DNA from: Muribaculaceae bacterium
GTDB lineage: Bacteria > Bacteroidota > Bacteroidia > Bacteroidales > Muribaculaceae
Length of the DNA stretch: 64,000 nt
Reading direction: 5' to 3'
NCBI GenBank assembly: GCA_910573745.1
Contig: CAJSYI010000006.1
Coordinates: 35,741 to 99,740 of the forward strand
Shown one piece after another: positions 24,501 through 33,777 of this stretch. A model generated the notes under the pieces. The model was not told the origin of the DNA. It did no database searches and saw only the letters and a list, made by a program, of their open reading frames with translations. Position 1 is the first letter of the stretch. Each line of letters starts with the position of its first letter. The position numbers and the translations under genes are program-made.

Positions 24501-26018
24501 TTATGCCTGATGGGCCGGACGCAGAAGGTCGTTGACCGTCTTTACGGGGTTGAACGTCTCAGCCGGCACTTCGACGAATATTGTGTTCCAGTCGCTCATC
24601 GCGCCGTTCCACAGGCCGGGAAGCTCAAGAGCCTTTATTTCATGGCCTTCACGGCTCTTGGAGCTTATGAAGCCGGTGGATCTGTCCACATAGTCGGGAA
24701 GGTTGAACTTCTTGCCTTTGAAATCCTTTATTGAGCAGACGAGGTCTACCGGATTGAAATGCGTGGCGTCTTTCAGGAGCTTCTTCTCCTTTTTTGGGTC
24801 AAGCTGGGTGGATTCGAGAATCTGGGGCTGGACGCTGCCGTCGGCGGAATAGACCATGAAAGGGCCGCCTCCCGGTTCGCCTTCGTTTTGAACCATGCCG
24901 CATACGCGCATCGGCCGGTTCAGCTTCCGGATAAGGAATCGGGACTTGTCTTCCAGTGTCATTTCGGCTACTGCGGGATTCTCTACGCAGAGCACGTCTT
25001 TGAGGAACGCAAGCATCTCGTCTGCTTCCTCTTCTGAACGCAGCCCTTTCTCAAGCCTGCGGCAGTATTCGTCTGCTTTCTGCTTGGTGGCTACGAGTAT
25101 GCCTCCGATTACCTTTTTATATAAGACAGTGGTGTCGCGGAGTGCGTCAGGCACCACATTGTCTATGTTCTTGATGAATATCACATCCGAGTCAAGGTCG
25201 TTGATGTTCTCGATGAGCGCGCCGTGTCCTCCCGGGCGGAAGAAGATTTCGCCGTTTTCACGGTAAGGCGTTCCGTCGGGGTTTGCAGCCACTGTGTCTG
25301 TCGATGGCTTCTGGACGCTGAGAGTGATGTCGTATTTCACTCCGGTCAGCATCTGCATCCAGCCCTTCAGCTCCTCGATGCGGGACTCGAACAACGGGAT
25401 GTGGTCTTCGCTCACGGTGAAATGCACGCGCACGTTGCCGTGCTTGTCCACCGCGTATTGCGCGCCCTCGGCCAGATGTTCGGCCAACGCGCTTCGGCTG
25501 CCGCCGAGGCTCTTGTGGAACTCGAGCAGCCCTTTTGGGAGCTGTCCGTAGTTGAGTCCGCCTGACTCGATCAGTGCGGCCACGATGTCTTTGTAGCGCT
25601 TTTGGTCAAGGAGGGAATAGACGCTCTTCCCGTAGTTGTGCATGCATATCGAGTTGAGGTAGGGGAAGAATGCGAAATCGGCTATCCTGGCGAAGAACGC
25701 CTTCATGAAGTCATTGTCGGGCTTGTCCTTTTTCCCGTTTATGAATGAGAAGAGGTCTTTGAACATCCTGGATGCCGCGCCGCTTGCCGGGACGAGCTTC
25801 TGCACCGAGCCTCCTGCGGCAAGGAATTCTTCCCATATCGCGATGCTCCTTTCTGTCATTTCAGGCGAAGGGGATGTGATTCCGTGTCCGACTTTTGCCG
25901 GGGCTTCGATGTTCAGGTAAGGGAAACCGTCGCGTAGCATTTCGAGCTGTTCGACAAACTGGTCGGGTGTGATTCCTTTACGATTTAGGGTCTCGAGATC
26001 TGTCTGTAGAAATTCCAT
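24501..26018 (-). CDS. DUF4301 family protein
   Basis: A 505-residue cytosolic protein of the DUF4301 family, found mainly in Bacteroidetes. The region 'LVPASGAASRMFKDLFSF' (about 75-92) and RPGGHGALIENINDLDSDVIFIKNIDN (core PGGHGALIENI, about 265) look like nucleotide-sugar-transferase-type nucleotide and metal sites, so it may be a nucleotidyltransferase-like enzyme; the activity is unknown. It is followed by the MITE. Just upstream of the start, an 18-base unit containing TCTGAGGGGTAAGAAT is duplicated in tandem. Confidence 0.85.
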   Translation of the reverse strand: MEFLQTDLETLNRKGITPDQFVEQLEMLRDGFPYLNIEAPAKVGHGITSPSPEMTERSIAIWEEFLAAGGSVQKLVPASGAASRMFKDLFSFINGKKDKPDNDFMKAFFARIADFAFFPYLNSICMHNYGKSVYSLLDQKRYKDIVAALIESGGLNYGQLPKGLLEFHKSLGGSRSALAEHLAEGAQYAVDKHGNVRVHFTVSEDHIPLFESRIEELKGWMQMLTGVKYDITLSVQKPSTDTVAANPDGTPYRENGEIFFRPGGHGALIENINDLDSDVIFIKNIDNVVPDALRDTTVLYKKVIGGILVATKQKADEYCRRLEKGLRSEEEADEMLAFLKDVLCVENPAVAEMTLEDKSRFLIRKLNRPMRVCGMVQNEGEPGGGPFMVYSADGSVQPQILESTQLDPKKEKKLLKDATHFNPVDLVCSIKDFKGKKFNLPDYVDRSTGFISSKSREGHEIKALELPGLWNGAMSDWNTIFVEVPAETFNPVKTVNDLLRPAHQA

Positions 26019-26020
26019 AT

Positions 26021-26056
26021 TCTGAGGGGTAAGAATTGTCTGAGGGGTAAGAATAA
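26021..26056. repeat. 18-bp tandem duplication in the DUF4301 5' region
   Basis: TCTGAGGGGTAAGAAT occurs at 26021-26036 and again at 26039-26054, an 18-base period, starting 3 bases upstream of the DUF4301 ATG. It duplicates the ribosome-loading region and probably arose by slippage. Confidence 0.8.
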
Positions 26057-26156
26057 TTTGATAATGGTCAAGGGAGCATCAGGAATCGAGGAGGGATGTC
26101 CCAGCTCCGTTCTTTGGTTTAAACAACAGTGACGGCAAGTTTTCTTGCTTATGTGG

Positions 26157-26870
26157 TCATTTTTCTTTCCGTTGCTCCATCTTGCGGCGGCAAGCGTCTA
26201 TTTTCTTGCTGATTACTGGAATGCTTAGCTCCATGCGTCTGATGTCCTTACGCATTTTTGCGAGCGTCCATGTCTCTGCTATCATCTGTGCGTCGGAAGG
26301 CTGGAGGCGTTCGCTGCGGTTTCCGTATGCCACCGTTATGGGGCGCGACGGATCTTTGGCGACAAACGTGCCTATGGAGTCGGCTTCCGGCCCGGAGAAG
26401 AGCACGGTGTTGAGGTTGCCGCTGCGGTAGTTCAGCCCTTGGTCATGCGGCACAGTGGCAGAGCCTGCCGTGCTTGTGCCGTCGCTTAGCGTGATGTGGG
26501 TGAACGAGCCACCTGAAAGCACTGCGATGATTTCGAAATCTTCCGACTTTGCGATGCGTGCCGATATGCCGGTTCGCGTGAGAGGATAGCTTCCACGCCG
26601 TGAAGATAGGATGGTGTAGCCCTCTACCTCACGCGGATTATCGACGTAGGAGAACTTCCGCAGCATTTCGTCCACTCCGGTGTAGAGTGCGGTCAGGGAA
26701 TCTTCCGTCAGTTTCTGGGCTTCTTGCAGTGCCGCGACGCTGTCGGTGAGGCTTTCGAGCCACTGGTGGTATTTGTCGGCGTTGCGGCTGCGTTCCTGTC
26801 GTCGGGTGCATCCTGTAGACAAGACCGCCGATGCGGCAAGCACGTATATTATAGCTTTTTTGTTTGTCAT
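26157..26870 (-). CDS. Predicted lipoprotein of unknown function
   Basis: A 237-residue protein with a lipoprotein signal (MTNKKAIIYVLAASAVLSTGC). Residues about 40-75 are a helical, probably coiled-coil stretch, the middle is a beta-rich domain (LSGGSFTHITLSDG, GNLNTVLFSGPEADS) and the end is again helical and basic. I do not recognise the family. It lies between relA and the DUF4301 gene on the same strand, about 50 and 140 bases away. Confidence 0.75.
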   Translation of the reverse strand: MTNKKAIIYVLAASAVLSTGCTRRQERSRNADKYHQWLESLTDSVAALQEAQKLTEDSLTALYTGVDEMLRKFSYVDNPREVEGYTILSSRRGSYPLTRTGISARIAKSEDFEIIAVLSGGSFTHITLSDGTSTAGSATVPHDQGLNYRSGNLNTVLFSGPEADSIGTFVAKDPSRPITVAYGNRSERLQPSDAQMIAETWTLAKMRKDIRRMELSIPVISKKIDACRRKMEQRKEK

Positions 26871-26921
26871 ATTGCAGAGGATTGTCTGGCAGCGTCATGA
26901 CGCTGCCGTTTGGGTGTTTTT

Positions 26922-29153
26922 TTATGTACGTGCGGCATCCTTCACGCCTTTCACTCCTTTGAGCTTTCTGATCAGTGAGTTTAGGCGTCCGGTGTCGGTT
27001 ATGTTGATGGTCAGGTAGCCTTGGAATACGCCGTCATGTGAGTCGATTGCGATGTTCCGCAGTCCCATGCCGGGCTCTTTGGCTATGATGGAGGTGATGT
27101 TGGTCACTATGCCTATGTCGTCGTTCCCTATCACCTTGAGCGTTACGGGCAGTTGCGTGTCCGGCGAGCCGTTCCATTCCACATCGATTATCCTGTACGG
27201 ATAACGCTTTCGTATATTTGTTGCGTTCGGGCAGTCCTTGTGGTGCACCTTTATGACGCCGTCTGAGCTGACGAATCCGAACACGTCGTCGCCGAAGATG
27301 GGAGAGCAGCATTTTGCGAGCTTGTACTTCAGCCCTTTCATCGTCTTGCCGTCGATTGTAAGGATTTCAGTTGAAGCGTCCTCTTCCTGAGTTTCCTTAA
27401 ACCTGTATTCCTCTGCGGAGACTTTCACGGCCTCGTTTTCAGTGTCGGCCTCGGCTTCGTACATAGTGAGGAATTTGGCGGCATCCACCTCCTCGTCGGC
27501 GAGGGCGGCGAAAAAGTCGTTGTTGAACTTGTAGCCCATACGTTTTATGACACGCATGACCACCGCCTCGTCAAGATCTGTCTTGCGGTTCTTGGCCCTT
27601 CGTTCGAGCAGTTCCTTGCCGAGGTCGGCCTTGTGGAGCTTCGCTTCGTTGAGGCTTTGGCGAATCTTGTTTTTTGCCTTGGAGGTGGCCACGAAGGAAA
27701 GCCAGTCGTGGCTGGGCGACTGGTTGGCAGACGTTACGATTTCAACCGTGTCTCCGTTGGCTATCCTGTGGTTGAGCTTGCGGTGGACCCCGTCGATGAT
27801 TGCGCCTGTGCACCGGCAGCCCACGTTGCTGTGGATTGCGAAGGCGAAGTCGAGCACGGTGGCTCCCGGAGAAAGCCTAAGCAGGTCTCCTTTCGGGGTG
27901 AATGCGAACACTTCTTTGTCGTAAGCGTCGGGCCGGATGTCTTTCATCAGCTGCATCGGGCCGGATTCTGCGGTCTCGAGGATGTCGCGTATGTTGTTCA
28001 TCCATTGGTCTGTGGAGTCTCCCTTCACGCCCTTGTACCTCCAATGCGCGGCGAGTCCTTTTTCGGCCACCAGATCCATCCTTTTGGTGCGGAACTGCAC
28101 CTCGACCCATTTGGACTGAGGCCCCATGACCGTGGCATGCAGGCTTTCGTAGCCGTTGCTTTTGGGGATTGTGATCCAGTCCTTCATGCGGGCAGGGTTG
28201 GCAGTGTACATGTCGGCAAGTATGGAATATGCGAGCCAGCAGTCGCGTTTCTCGCGTTCGCGTGGAGTGTCGATGATTACCCGGATTGCGAACAGGTCAT
28301 AGATATGCTGGAGGTCAACTTTCTGTTTGCGAATCTTTGCCCATATCGAAGAGATTGACTTTGTGCGTCCCTTTATCGAGAAACGCAGTCCGGCCTCGGT
28401 GAGCTTTTTCTTCACCGGGGCTATGAAATCGGCTATGTAGGCGTCGCGTGCACGCTTTGTCTCGTTGAGCTTGCGAGCTATCTGGGTGTATATCTCCCGG
28501 TTGGTGTATTTTAGCGCCAAGTCTTCAAGTTCGCTTTTGAGCTTGTACAGGCCGAGTCGGTGGGCGAGCTGTGCATACAGGTATTCTGCCTCGAAAGCCA
28601 CGTCGCGAACCCACTGCGTGTCGGGATGGTGGTTGATGGCGCGCATCAGCACCACGTTGTGTACTATCATCGTGATTATCACGCGTATGTCGTCGGCAAG
28701 CGACAGAAGGAGTCCACGGTAGTTGTCGGCGTTGCGGACTCCGGTCTTTGCTCCGAAGCGCATCACCGATTGCATTCCTGCGATGATTCCGGCCACGTCG
28801 TCGCCCCATCGCTTCCTGATTCCGTCGGATTTCGCGGGGTCGAGGTGGCCTACCGGAAACAGGAGGATGGCTACAAGTATGTCGTGGTCAGGCTCGACGC
28901 TTTCTGCGAAGAGGACTGCGGTGCGGAGGGTCAAAAGCGCAAAGGGAAGGCCGTGCCGGTCGCGGCACGGCAGGGTGCGTGATATTTCGCGCAGCAATGT
29001 GCTGATGCTTTCCTGTTCTTCTTCGGAAAGGCGTCCGGCCGAGAGGGTTCTCAGAGATGAGACGAGCCCTGCGAGTTCCCGCAGTTCGGAGCGGGACAGC
29101 CGTGTGTCGGTGGACAAGAAGCCTATGCTGTTCGGTACGGTCTGGGATTCCAT
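26922..29153 (-). CDS. relA: (p)ppGpp synthetase, RelA type with degenerate hydrolase domain
   Basis: A 743-residue Rel-family enzyme that makes the alarmone (p)ppGpp. Domain order: N-terminal HD-like region (1-200), synthetase (about 250-400: KGRTKSISSIWAKIRKQ, 'DLFAIRVIIDT', IPKSNGYESLHATVMGP, QFRTKRMDLVAEKGLAAHW), TGS (about 410-470), and C-terminal ACT (about 665-743). In the first domain the catalytic HD is lost: the position of LHDVVEDT reads LFPVGHLD and LADRLHNMRT reads 'IVHNVVLMRAI'. It should therefore synthesise but not hydrolyse (p)ppGpp, so a bifunctional SpoT is expected elsewhere. A TAACTTTG -7 box is at 29176-29183. Confidence 0.92.
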   Translation of the reverse strand: MESQTVPNSIGFLSTDTRLSRSELRELAGLVSSLRTLSAGRLSEEEQESISTLLREISRTLPCRDRHGLPFALLTLRTAVLFAESVEPDHDILVAILLFPVGHLDPAKSDGIRKRWGDDVAGIIAGMQSVMRFGAKTGVRNADNYRGLLLSLADDIRVIITMIVHNVVLMRAINHHPDTQWVRDVAFEAEYLYAQLAHRLGLYKLKSELEDLALKYTNREIYTQIARKLNETKRARDAYIADFIAPVKKKLTEAGLRFSIKGRTKSISSIWAKIRKQKVDLQHIYDLFAIRVIIDTPREREKRDCWLAYSILADMYTANPARMKDWITIPKSNGYESLHATVMGPQSKWVEVQFRTKRMDLVAEKGLAAHWRYKGVKGDSTDQWMNNIRDILETAESGPMQLMKDIRPDAYDKEVFAFTPKGDLLRLSPGATVLDFAFAIHSNVGCRCTGAIIDGVHRKLNHRIANGDTVEIVTSANQSPSHDWLSFVATSKAKNKIRQSLNEAKLHKADLGKELLERRAKNRKTDLDEAVVMRVIKRMGYKFNNDFFAALADEEVDAAKFLTMYEAEADTENEAVKVSAEEYRFKETQEEDASTEILTIDGKTMKGLKYKLAKCCSPIFGDDVFGFVSSDGVIKVHHKDCPNATNIRKRYPYRIIDVEWNGSPDTQLPVTLKVIGNDDIGIVTNITSIIAKEPGMGLRNIAIDSHDGVFQGYLTINITDTGRLNSLIRKLKGVKGVKDAART

Positions 29154-29175
29154 GTTTAGGATACGATTGTATGTG

Positions 29176-29183
29176 CAAAGTTA
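29176..29183 (-). promoter_or_regulatory. -7 box (TAACTTTG) of relA
   Basis: TAACTTTG on the minus strand, 22 bases upstream of the relA ATG. No TTG at the right distance was seen. Confidence 0.45.
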
Positions 29184-29254
29184 ACTAAATTTCCGGTATT
29201 TCCGCATCCTGCCGAAGACTTTGGGACGGGATAGGTAAAAAATCGGCCATTAAT

Positions 29255-29285
29255 TTGCCGGAATGGCACAAATTAACTAATTTTA
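29255..29285 (+). promoter_or_regulatory. Promoter of the 125-residue hypothetical gene
   Basis: TTG (29255-29257), 20 bases, TAATTTTA (29278-29285), divergent from relA. The last base of the -7 box differs from consensus. Confidence 0.5.
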
Positions 29286-29314
29286 CACGTTAAAATCCTG
29301 AGACGGAAGAGACA

Positions 29315-29692
29315 ATGAAGAAAGAAGAGACAATCAAGATGTATCAGGAAGCCTACCTGGCCGGGAGGAGCGATGAGGCACGCACTGTGTTTCTTGCCAA
29401 GTCTGTGGCCAAGCAGTATTCCTGCATTATGGCATGGCGCCACCGGATGCGCCACAGCAACAAGACCACTGACGGCTCTGAGATCATAGACCATCTCCGG
29501 GTGGCCCGCAAACGCTTGGGTGCCGCTACTGAAATCAATGAGCAGGAACTGCGCACTATCGACTCGGAGCTTGCTGCGCTGCGCGACGGCGTGGAGGTGT
29601 TCCGTGCCAACCGCAAGGCTCGTGAAATCGAGGAACTCGAACAGCAGCAGGCGGCCATCCTTGAGCGTCTCCGCCGGCTGAAACAGGACTGA
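29315..29692 (+). CDS. Hypothetical coiled-coil protein
   Basis: A 125-residue protein I do not recognise. The first 50 residues are basic and helical (AKSVAKQYSCIMAWRHRMRHS) and could be a small DNA- or RNA-binding module; the remainder is a strongly charged coiled coil (VEVFRANRKAREIEELEQQQ). It has its own promoter, divergent from relA, and is followed by an imperfect hairpin. Confidence 0.7.
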   Translation: MKKEETIKMYQEAYLAGRSDEARTVFLAKSVAKQYSCIMAWRHRMRHSNKTTDGSEIIDHLRVARKRLGAATEINEQELRTIDSELAALRDGVEVFRANRKAREIEELEQQQAAILERLRRLKQD

Positions 29693-29697
29693 GCCGC

Positions 29698-29751
29698 CTT
29701 AGAGTGTGTTTGGAGTTTTTCTTCAGTATTTACCATGAATACACCCTAAAG
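29698..29751 (+). terminator. Imperfect hairpin after the coiled-coil gene
   Basis: CTTAGAGTGTGTTT pairs with AATACACCCTAAAG with one bulge and one mismatch. There is no T-tract after it. The left arm recurs at 17913-17926 downstream of the ArgC-like gene, so this may be a repeat remnant rather than a dedicated terminator. Confidence 0.35.
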
Positions 29752-29807
29752 ACCCATAAAGGCACACTGCGGCATTTAAAAATGAATTTAATTAAAAAAC
29801 AACGACA

Positions 29808-31028
29808 ATGACACTTGTAGAACGTTTTTTTGACTATATCAGCTACGATACCCAGAGCGACGAGGAAACCAACATGACCCCGTCCACTCCGGGACAGATG
29901 GTGTTTGTAAAGCACTTGAAAGAGGAACTTGAAAAGATGGGGCTTGAGGAGATTACACTCGACGACAACGGTTATCTTATGGCCTCGCTCCCTTCAAATA
30001 CAGACAAGACAGTCCCCACGGTCGGCTTCATAGCCCATGTGGACACGGCTCCTGACATGAGCGGCAAGCATGTGAATCCCCGCATCGTGACGGATTACGA
30101 CGGCAATGACATAGTTCTCAATCAGGAGCAGGGCATAGTCCTCAGTCCGGCGGATTTCCCTGAACTCAAGGACTACATCGGTCAGGATTTGATTGTTACT
30201 GACGGGACTACGCTTCTCGGTGCGGACGACAAGGCCGGCATTGCGGAAATCGTAACTGCCGTGGCATACCTGCAGGCTCATCCTGAAATCAAGCACGGAA
30301 AAATACGCATTGCGTTCAATCCGGACGAGGAGATAGGAAAAGGCGCGCACAAATTCGACGTGGAGCGTTTCGGGTGCGAGTTTGCCTATACGATGGACGG
30401 CGGTGAAATCGGTGAGCTTGAGTATGAGAACTTCAATGCTGCATATGCAAAGGTTACAATCAAGGGGCGCAACGTGCATCCCGGCTCGGCAAAGCACAAG
30501 ATGGTGAATTCTATCCGCGTAGCGGCCAACTTCATAGAGATGCTGCCTCGTTGGGAGACTCCTGAACACACCGAGGGCTATGAGGGTTTCTACCATCTGG
30601 TCGGAATCCAGGGAAGCGTGGAGCAGACCGTGCTTACATACATCATACGGGACCATGACCGCAACCGCTTCGAGAGCCGCAAAAAGGAGATAGAGCATCT
30701 TGTGCGCAAGACAAATACGGAGTATCCGGGTTCGACTTCTGTGGAGATGGGCGACCAGTACTATAACATGCGCGAGAAGATAGAGCCTGTGATGCACATC
30801 ATCAACTATGCAGAGGAGGCTATGCGTATGGCCGGGGTGAAACCCAAGGTGCAGCCCATACGCGGCGGCACTGACGGCGCACAGCTTTCGTTCAAAGGCC
30901 TGCCTTGCCCCAACATCTTCGCCGGAGGTCTCAACTTCCACGGACGCTATGAGTTCGCGCCTGTTCCTTCGATGGAGAAGGCCTCGGAGGTGATTGTGAA
31001 CATCTGCAAGATTGTTGCTGAAAGATAA
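29808..31028 (+). CDS. pepT: Peptidase T (tripeptidase)
   Basis: A zinc-dependent M20 aminotripeptidase, 406 residues. Metal-site and catalytic motifs are intact: [13 protein letters not shown] (about residue 76), [13 protein letters not shown] (about 138), '[13 protein letters not shown]' (about 170), and [11 protein letters not shown] plus [12 protein letters not shown] near the end. It is cytosolic and recycles tripeptides. miaA begins 9 bases after its stop, so the two are probably co-transcribed. Confidence 0.95.
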   Translation: MTLVERFFDYISYDTQSDEETNMTPSTPGQMVFVKHLKEELEKMGLEEITLDDNGYLMASLPSNTDKTVPTVGFIAHVDTAPDMSGKHVNPRIVTDYDGNDIVLNQEQGIVLSPADFPELKDYIGQDLIVTDGTTLLGADDKAGIAEIVTAVAYLQAHPEIKHGKIRIAFNPDEEIGKGAHKFDVERFGCEFAYTMDGGEIGELEYENFNAAYAKVTIKGRNVHPGSAKHKMVNSIRVAANFIEMLPRWETPEHTEGYEGFYHLVGIQGSVEQTVLTYIIRDHDRNRFESRKKEIEHLVRKTNTEYPGSTSVEMGDQYYNMREKIEPVMHIINYAEEAMRMAGVKPKVQPIRGGTDGAQLSFKGLPCPNIFAGGLNFHGRYEFAPVPSMEKASEVIVNICKIVAER

Positions 31029-31037
31029 ATCCCTCCA

Positions 31038-31964
31038 TTGGAAAAGACTCTTATAGTGATAACGGGGCCGACTGCTTCTGGCAAGTCGGCCCTTGCTCTT
31101 TCATTGGCCAAGAGGCTTGGAACGGAGATTGTTTCTGCGGATTCGCGCCAGATTTACCGAGGAATCCCTATAGCCACGGCTGCTCCCACGGCAGAGGAGA
31201 TGGAGTGTGTGCCGCATCATCTTGTGGCCACGCTTCCTTTGGAAGCCTATTACAGTGCCTCGCAGTTCCGCGACGATGCAATGCGCATCATATCGGGAAT
31301 CATGGACCGTAGCGATTATGCGGTTGTCTGCGGCGGATCGATGATGTATGTTGATGCGCTTTGCAACGGCATCGACGAGCTTCCGACAGTCCCGAAGGCA
31401 ATCCGTGAAGGCCTTGCCGACGAGCATTCCCGCAAAGGCGACGGATGGCTTGTGGATGAACTGCGAAGGCTGGATTCCGAATATGCGGAAAAGGTTGACC
31501 TGAAGAACATAAAGCGTGTCTTTCATGCCGTAGAGGTTTCGTTGGCCGCAGGAGTGCCTTACAGTTCACTGCTTACCGGCTGCAATCGCAAGTGCGCGTC
31601 CGGTTTGCCTTGGAAAGTGGTGAAGCTGGGCATTCGCATGCCTCGCGAACTCCTTTTCGGCCGCATCAACCGACGAGTGGACGCAATGGTGGAGAAGGGG
31701 CTTGTGGCGGAGATACGCCGTGTGGCGCATCTCCGCCATTTGAATTCGCTTAATACGGTTGGCGTCAAGGAGATGTTGCGTCATATAGATGGCGAATGGG
31801 ATTTGGCCACGGCTGCGGCCCGGCTTGCGAAGAACACGAGGGTCTATGCCAAGAAGCAGATGACGTGGCTTCAACGCGACGGGTCTGTCTGTTGGATTGA
31901 TTCGCCGACGGCCGAAGTCCAGCTTGAGAAGGCCATATGCATCATAAAAGAACAATGCCGCTGA
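31038..31964 (+). CDS. miaA: tRNA dimethylallyltransferase MiaA (TTG start)
   Basis: Attaches the isopentenyl group to A37 of tRNAs that read UNN codons. The 308-residue protein has the P-loop GPTASGKSALALSL, the conserved 'EIVSADSRQIYRGIPI' and CGGSMMYVDAL. The only available start is TTG 31038: an in-frame stop (the pepT TAA at 31026) lies directly upstream and the next ATG is deep inside the P-loop domain. Two tRNA-modification genes in this window thus use TTG. The 3' end forms the left arm of a perfect terminator hairpin. Confidence 0.93.
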   Translation: MEKTLIVITGPTASGKSALALSLAKRLGTEIVSADSRQIYRGIPIATAAPTAEEMECVPHHLVATLPLEAYYSASQFRDDAMRIISGIMDRSDYAVVCGGSMMYVDALCNGIDELPTVPKAIREGLADEHSRKGDGWLVDELRRLDSEYAEKVDLKNIKRVFHAVEVSLAAGVPYSSLLTGCNRKCASGLPWKVVKLGIRMPRELLFGRINRRVDAMVEKGLVAEIRRVAHLRHLNSLNTVGVKEMLRHIDGEWDLATAAARLAKNTRVYAKKQMTWLQRDGSVCWIDSPTAEVQLEKAICIIKEQCR

Positions 31965-31986
31965 ATTTCAGCGGCATTGTTCTTTT
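31946..31986. terminator. Bidirectional intrinsic terminator (miaA / zinc-ribbon gene)
   Basis: A perfect 19-bp stem (arms 31946-31964 and 31968-31986, loop ATT) with A-run on the left and T-run on the right, so it can act in both directions. The left arm overlaps the last miaA codons. Confidence 0.92.
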
Positions 31987-32045
31987 TTCGTATTTGTCTG
32001 ACGGCATATGCAGGCCAGACTGCTTGCCGGGCGCTTTGGAAAGGC

Positions 32046-32885
32046 TTATGCCTCTTCTGCGGTTTTCTTTACAGTGCGGCGCGTACGCGTGGTCTTTGCC
32101 GGTTTTGCATTCTCCTCCTCAGGCTGTTCAACGCCGGCCAGAAGTCCGTCGATCATGATTCGTCCGCAGTATTCGCAGACGATTATTTTCTTGTGCATCT
32201 TTATTTCGAGGCGACGCTGCGGCGGGATGCGGTTGAAGCAACCTCCGCATGCTCCGCGCTGCACAGTTACGATTCCGAGACCGTTGTGGGCATTCTTGCG
32301 GATTCGCTTGAAAGCGGCGAGGGTGTAGGAGTCAATCAGCGGCTCGAGTGCCTTTGCCTGTTCGCGGATGTTCTCCTCTTCCTGGCGCGTCTCGGAGACG
32401 ATTTCTTCAAGTTCGCGTCGCTTGTCTTCCAGGATATGCTCATTGTCGGCAAGTTCCTCCTTTGCAGCGGCGATGTCGGCCTTTTTCTGCTCCTGCTTGA
32501 GTCCCGCGTCGCGGATGTTCTTCTCAGCGAGTTCTATCTCAAGGCTTTCGAACTCTTTCTCTTTTTCGAGGAAAGCGTATTCGCGGTTGTTGCGCACGTT
32601 GCTTATCTGCTCGTCATATTTCTGTATCTTGACCTTACGGTCGGCTATTTCTCCGTTCTTCTGGTTGACGAAAGCCTTCAGTTCGGCGATTTCCTCCTTA
32701 AGGTTCTGTATGCGTGTCTGGAAACGGACTATTTCGTCCTCAAGGTCTTTCACTTCGTGGGGAAGTTCGCCGCGGAGGGTCTTTATCCGGTCTATCTCCG
32801 AAAGGAGTGTCTGATATTGGAAAAGCGCCTTCAGGCGTTCTTCGACGCTGCGTTCTTTTTCTGTTTTTTTTTCGGTTGTTGCCAT
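32046..32885 (-). CDS. Coiled-coil protein with C4-type zinc ribbon (CdsZ/zf-RING_7)
   Basis: A 279-residue cytosolic protein. Residues about 15-180 form a long charged coiled coil; residues about 200-250 hold the Cys4 ribbon (RGACGGCFNRIPP and 'VCEYCGRIMIDG'); the tail is basic (KTTRTRRTVKK). The architecture matches the DUF164/CdsZ family, whose members are thought to act near the ribosome or as general regulators. It may be co-transcribed with the Nif3-like gene upstream, about 75 bases away. Confidence 0.87.
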   Translation of the reverse strand: MATTEKKTEKERSVEERLKALFQYQTLLSEIDRIKTLRGELPHEVKDLEDEIVRFQTRIQNLKEEIAELKAFVNQKNGEIADRKVKIQKYDEQISNVRNNREYAFLEKEKEFESLEIELAEKNIRDAGLKQEQKKADIAAAKEELADNEHILEDKRRELEEIVSETRQEEENIREQAKALEPLIDSYTLAAFKRIRKNAHNGLGIVTVQRGACGGCFNRIPPQRRLEIKMHKKIIVCEYCGRIMIDGLLAGVEQPEEENAKPAKTTRTRRTVKKTAEEA

Positions 32886-32959
32886 ATGGTTGGTTTTTGT
32901 TTTTTCTTTAAACTTGTTTTATCGCGTGTGAAGCCGATGTGGTTTAATCCCTCGCCGCT

Positions 32960-33754
32960 TTATAAGTAGCTTACAGGGTTGCGGTCTGTCTGGGCAAACA
33001 GGGTCTGGCATTCAGGATAGCGTGCGCGTATTATCCGCGAAAGTATCCTGCGGGAACACAGTTCGCTTTCGTAATGCCCGATGTCGGCTATCAGCATACG
33101 GTCTCCGTGGTCGGTGAAGTCGTGGTACTTCACGTCGCCGGTTACAATGACGTCTGCACCGAGAGCCATGGCATTCGTTATGAACGATGCTCCGGCACCG
33201 CCGCATACCGCCACACGCCTGATGACAAGTTGCGGAGAGCGGGCGGAATAGCGCAGGCATTTGACATCGAACCTGTCTTTGAGCTTTCTGAGGAACTCCA
33301 TGGCGGGAATCGGGTCTATGTCGCCCACGATTCCGAGACCTTCTTCCGGAGAGCCGCTTCGCGGTTCGAGCGGGGAGAGGCTTTTCAACCCCAGGATGTG
33401 GGCTATCTCGTAGCTCACGCCTTCACGTGCCGAGTCGAGGTTGGTGTGGGCGGAATATATCGATATTCCGAGCCTCAATGCCTCTATGACGATACGTTGT
33501 GCCGGGGTGGCTCCGGTGATTTCCTTGAGTCCCTTGAAAAGGAGAGGATGGTGGGAGACTATGAGGTTGCATTTGCGCTCCTCGGCTTCACGCACTATGT
33601 CTTCGGTAACGTCGAGACACAGAAGGATGCCGCTCACTGTCGCATCGGGGTTCCCCACCTGCAGACCTGCATTGTCGTATGATTCCTGGAGAGACTTTGG
33701 CGCGAAATCCTCGATGGCGGCAGCGATGTCTCTTACTGTCAATGCTTGGCTCAT
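32960..33754 (-). CDS. Nif3-like dinuclear metal centre protein
   Basis: A 264-residue NIF3/YbgI-family protein (GTP cyclohydrolase 1 type 2 homologue). Metal ligands are seen in IVSHHPLLFKGL (about residue 66), 'YSAHTNLDSAREG' (about 100) and IADIGHYESE (about 223). It is the short, single-domain form; many Bacteroidetes homologues carry an extra middle domain and are about 360 residues. The physiological function of the family is still unclear. aspS is 23 bases upstream on the same strand, and the zinc-ribbon gene is downstream. Confidence 0.9.
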   Translation of the reverse strand: MSQALTVRDIAAAIEDFAPKSLQESYDNAGLQVGNPDATVSGILLCLDVTEDIVREAEERKCNLIVSHHPLLFKGLKEITGATPAQRIVIEALRLGISIYSAHTNLDSAREGVSYEIAHILGLKSLSPLEPRSGSPEEGLGIVGDIDPIPAMEFLRKLKDRFDVKCLRYSARSPQLVIRRVAVCGGAGASFITNAMALGADVIVTGDVKYHDFTDHGDRMLIADIGHYESELCSRRILSRIIRARYPECQTLFAQTDRNPVSYL

Positions 33755-33777
33755 TGATAGTTCCGTATTCGTTTTTT

